Shown here piece by piece: positions 5,479 through 6,267 of a stretch of 6,267 bases of DNA (position 1 is its first letter; each line of letters begins with the position of its first letter). A program made the position numbers and the translations under genes. The notes under the pieces were generated by a model, which saw only the letters and a program-made list of their open reading frames with translations, searched no databases and was not told the DNA's origin. Origin of the DNA: Dehalococcoidia bacterium (GTDB lineage Bacteria > Chloroflexota > Dehalococcoidia > Dehalococcoidales > UBA3254). The DNA is taken from positions 1 to 6,267 of the forward strand of contig JAUYDO010000112.1 of assembly GCA_030691835.1 (NCBI GenBank). Reading direction: 5' to 3'.

Positions 5479-6267
5479 ATGAAAGCATTAAAAATCGCAT
5501 TAGCAATTGTAATCTCTGTTACCAGCATCTTCTGGGCGAGCTGTACGCTCATTAAACCGGCCGCCGCAGAGCCGAAGGTACAAACGGCGAACGTCCAGCG
5601 CGGCGACCTCACTATTGACATCACCGCCAGCGGCAACCTGGCACTCGCCAAAACGGAGGACCTCGCCTTTGAGCTAGCGGGGTATGTCTCCGAGGTGCTG
5701 GTGAAGGAGGGCGACCAGGTCAAAGAGGGGCAGGTGATTGCCAAGCTCGATACCACGGATTGGGACAAGCAGGTCAAGGCACTGGATAAAAAATTAACGG
5801 CAGTTCAGCGAAGTCTGACGACCATGGAAGCTAATCTGACCAAGGCTCAGCGCCAGGTCAGTACAAAGGAGTTTGCCGTGCAGCAGGCGGAGCTTGCTGT
5901 GAAGACGGCGGAAGATAATTTGAAGCAGATAACCGAAGTGGAAGCCGCCCAGGATGAAATAGATAAGGCCGAAAGGGACATGAAATACGCCCAGACTGTA
6001 CTTGAGACTTCTATGAAATCAGCGTCTTCTGGTTATGATTTATTAGCATTACAACGCACAGTAATAAACGCGAAAGAGCAGATTGCCCAAGCTCAGAAGA
6101 ACCTGCAGGACATATTGAAGGGTATCAGTGTTAAGGTAACGAGCAATGTGGCGCTGCAGGTAACGACAAGCCAGATGCAGATAGAGCAAGGCACAAGGGC
6201 GCTCGAGGATGCTCAGATAGCAGTAGATGATGCTAGGACAGCAGTGGCTAACGCCCGCCTGGACAAA
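5479..6267 (+). CDS. HlyD/MacA-type membrane fusion protein (efflux adaptor), N-terminal part
   Basis: The frame is open to the right edge: 263 codons, no stop, 3' end missing. Adaptor proteins of this type link an inner-membrane ABC or RND pump to the cell exterior. Residues 1-21 are a hydrophobic export signal; Cys22 follows WAS, a lipobox-like site although Trp at -3 is unusual, so a lipoprotein or a signal peptidase I product (after AAA, 28-30) are both possible. Residues ~34-92 match the beta-barrel and lipoyl half-domain: VQRGDLTIDITASGNL, then FELAGYVSEVLVKEGDQVKEGQVIAKLDTTD. From ~95 on it is Ala/Gln/Glu/Lys-rich coiled coil, still running at the window end, with a break around 181-190 (SASSGYDLLA). 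The ATG at 5479 has AGGTGA 5 nt upstream; an in-frame GTG at 5470 overlaps that site and is less likely. The repeat promoter and the kinase upstream suggest control by the two-component system. A transporter gene downstream is expected but not seen. Confidence 0.88.
   Translation, partial: MKALKIALAIVISVTSIFWASCTLIKPAAAEPKVQTANVQRGDLTIDITASGNLALAKTEDLAFELAGYVSEVLVKEGDQVKEGQVIAKLDTTDWDKQVKALDKKLTAVQRSLTTMEANLTKAQRQVSTKEFAVQQAELAVKTAEDNLKQITEVEAAQDEIDKAERDMKYAQTVLETSMKSASSGYDLLALQRTVINAKEQIAQAQKNLQDILKGISVKVTSNVALQVTTSQMQIEQGTRALEDAQIAVDDARTAVANARLDK

Noticed and set aside
5466..5777. Antisense open frame opposite the start of the fusion protein
   Set aside because: The + strand frame has a clear signal sequence and lipoyl half-domain, and continues open to the window edge. 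The antisense frame has no supporting features.

Overview
The window is a moderate-GC bacterial chromosome segment with every recognised gene on the + strand. It holds two housekeeping genes, the 3' two-thirds of CTP synthase (pyrG) and transcription terminator Rho (rho). These are followed by a signal-transduction and envelope block: a small secreted protein, an OmpR/PhoB-type response regulator, a membrane sensor histidine kinase, and the 5' part of an HlyD/MacA-type membrane fusion protein. The gene set and protein style (Rho with a short Ser/Asn-rich N-terminus, a secreted ILGID-type helical protein, a regulator-kinase pair next to an efflux adaptor) suggest Chloroflexota, possibly Dehalococcoidia. 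This is an impression from sequence style, not a database result.

Layout: pyrG (1-1058, 5' end missing); a 108-bp gap ending in a Shine-Dalgarno; rho (1167-2510), closed by a hairpin (2516-2541); a 239-bp gap with a second hairpin and a promoter; a small secreted protein (2750-3178), closed by a 14-bp-stem terminator (3221-3251); a promoter about a dozen bases further on; response regulator (3323-4018); sensor kinase (4008-5393, overlapping the regulator by 11 bp); an 85-bp gap with a promoter; a membrane fusion protein (5479 to the window end).

The most interesting signal lies between the genes. The upstream regions of the secreted protein, the response regulator and the fusion protein all carry direct repeats of a TTAACA-like hexamer (TTAATA/TTAACA, TTAACA/TTAATA, TTAATA/TTTACA) spaced exactly 11 bp. 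In each, a -10-like hexamer (TACAAT, TATTAT, TAGGAT) starts exactly 15 nt after the start of the second hexamer. None has a recognisable -35. This is the architecture expected for tandem binding by a PhoB/PhoP/OmpR-family regulator, and such a regulator is encoded between these sites. The simplest model is a self-contained circuit: the kinase senses an envelope signal, and the phosphorylated regulator activates its own operon, the secreted protein and the efflux adaptor. pyrG and rho lack the repeat and appear to lie outside the circuit.

Smaller points are a Pro/Glu/Arg tandem repeat next to the second membrane segment of the kinase, and substitutions in Rho at positions matching the E. coli bicyclomycin pocket.
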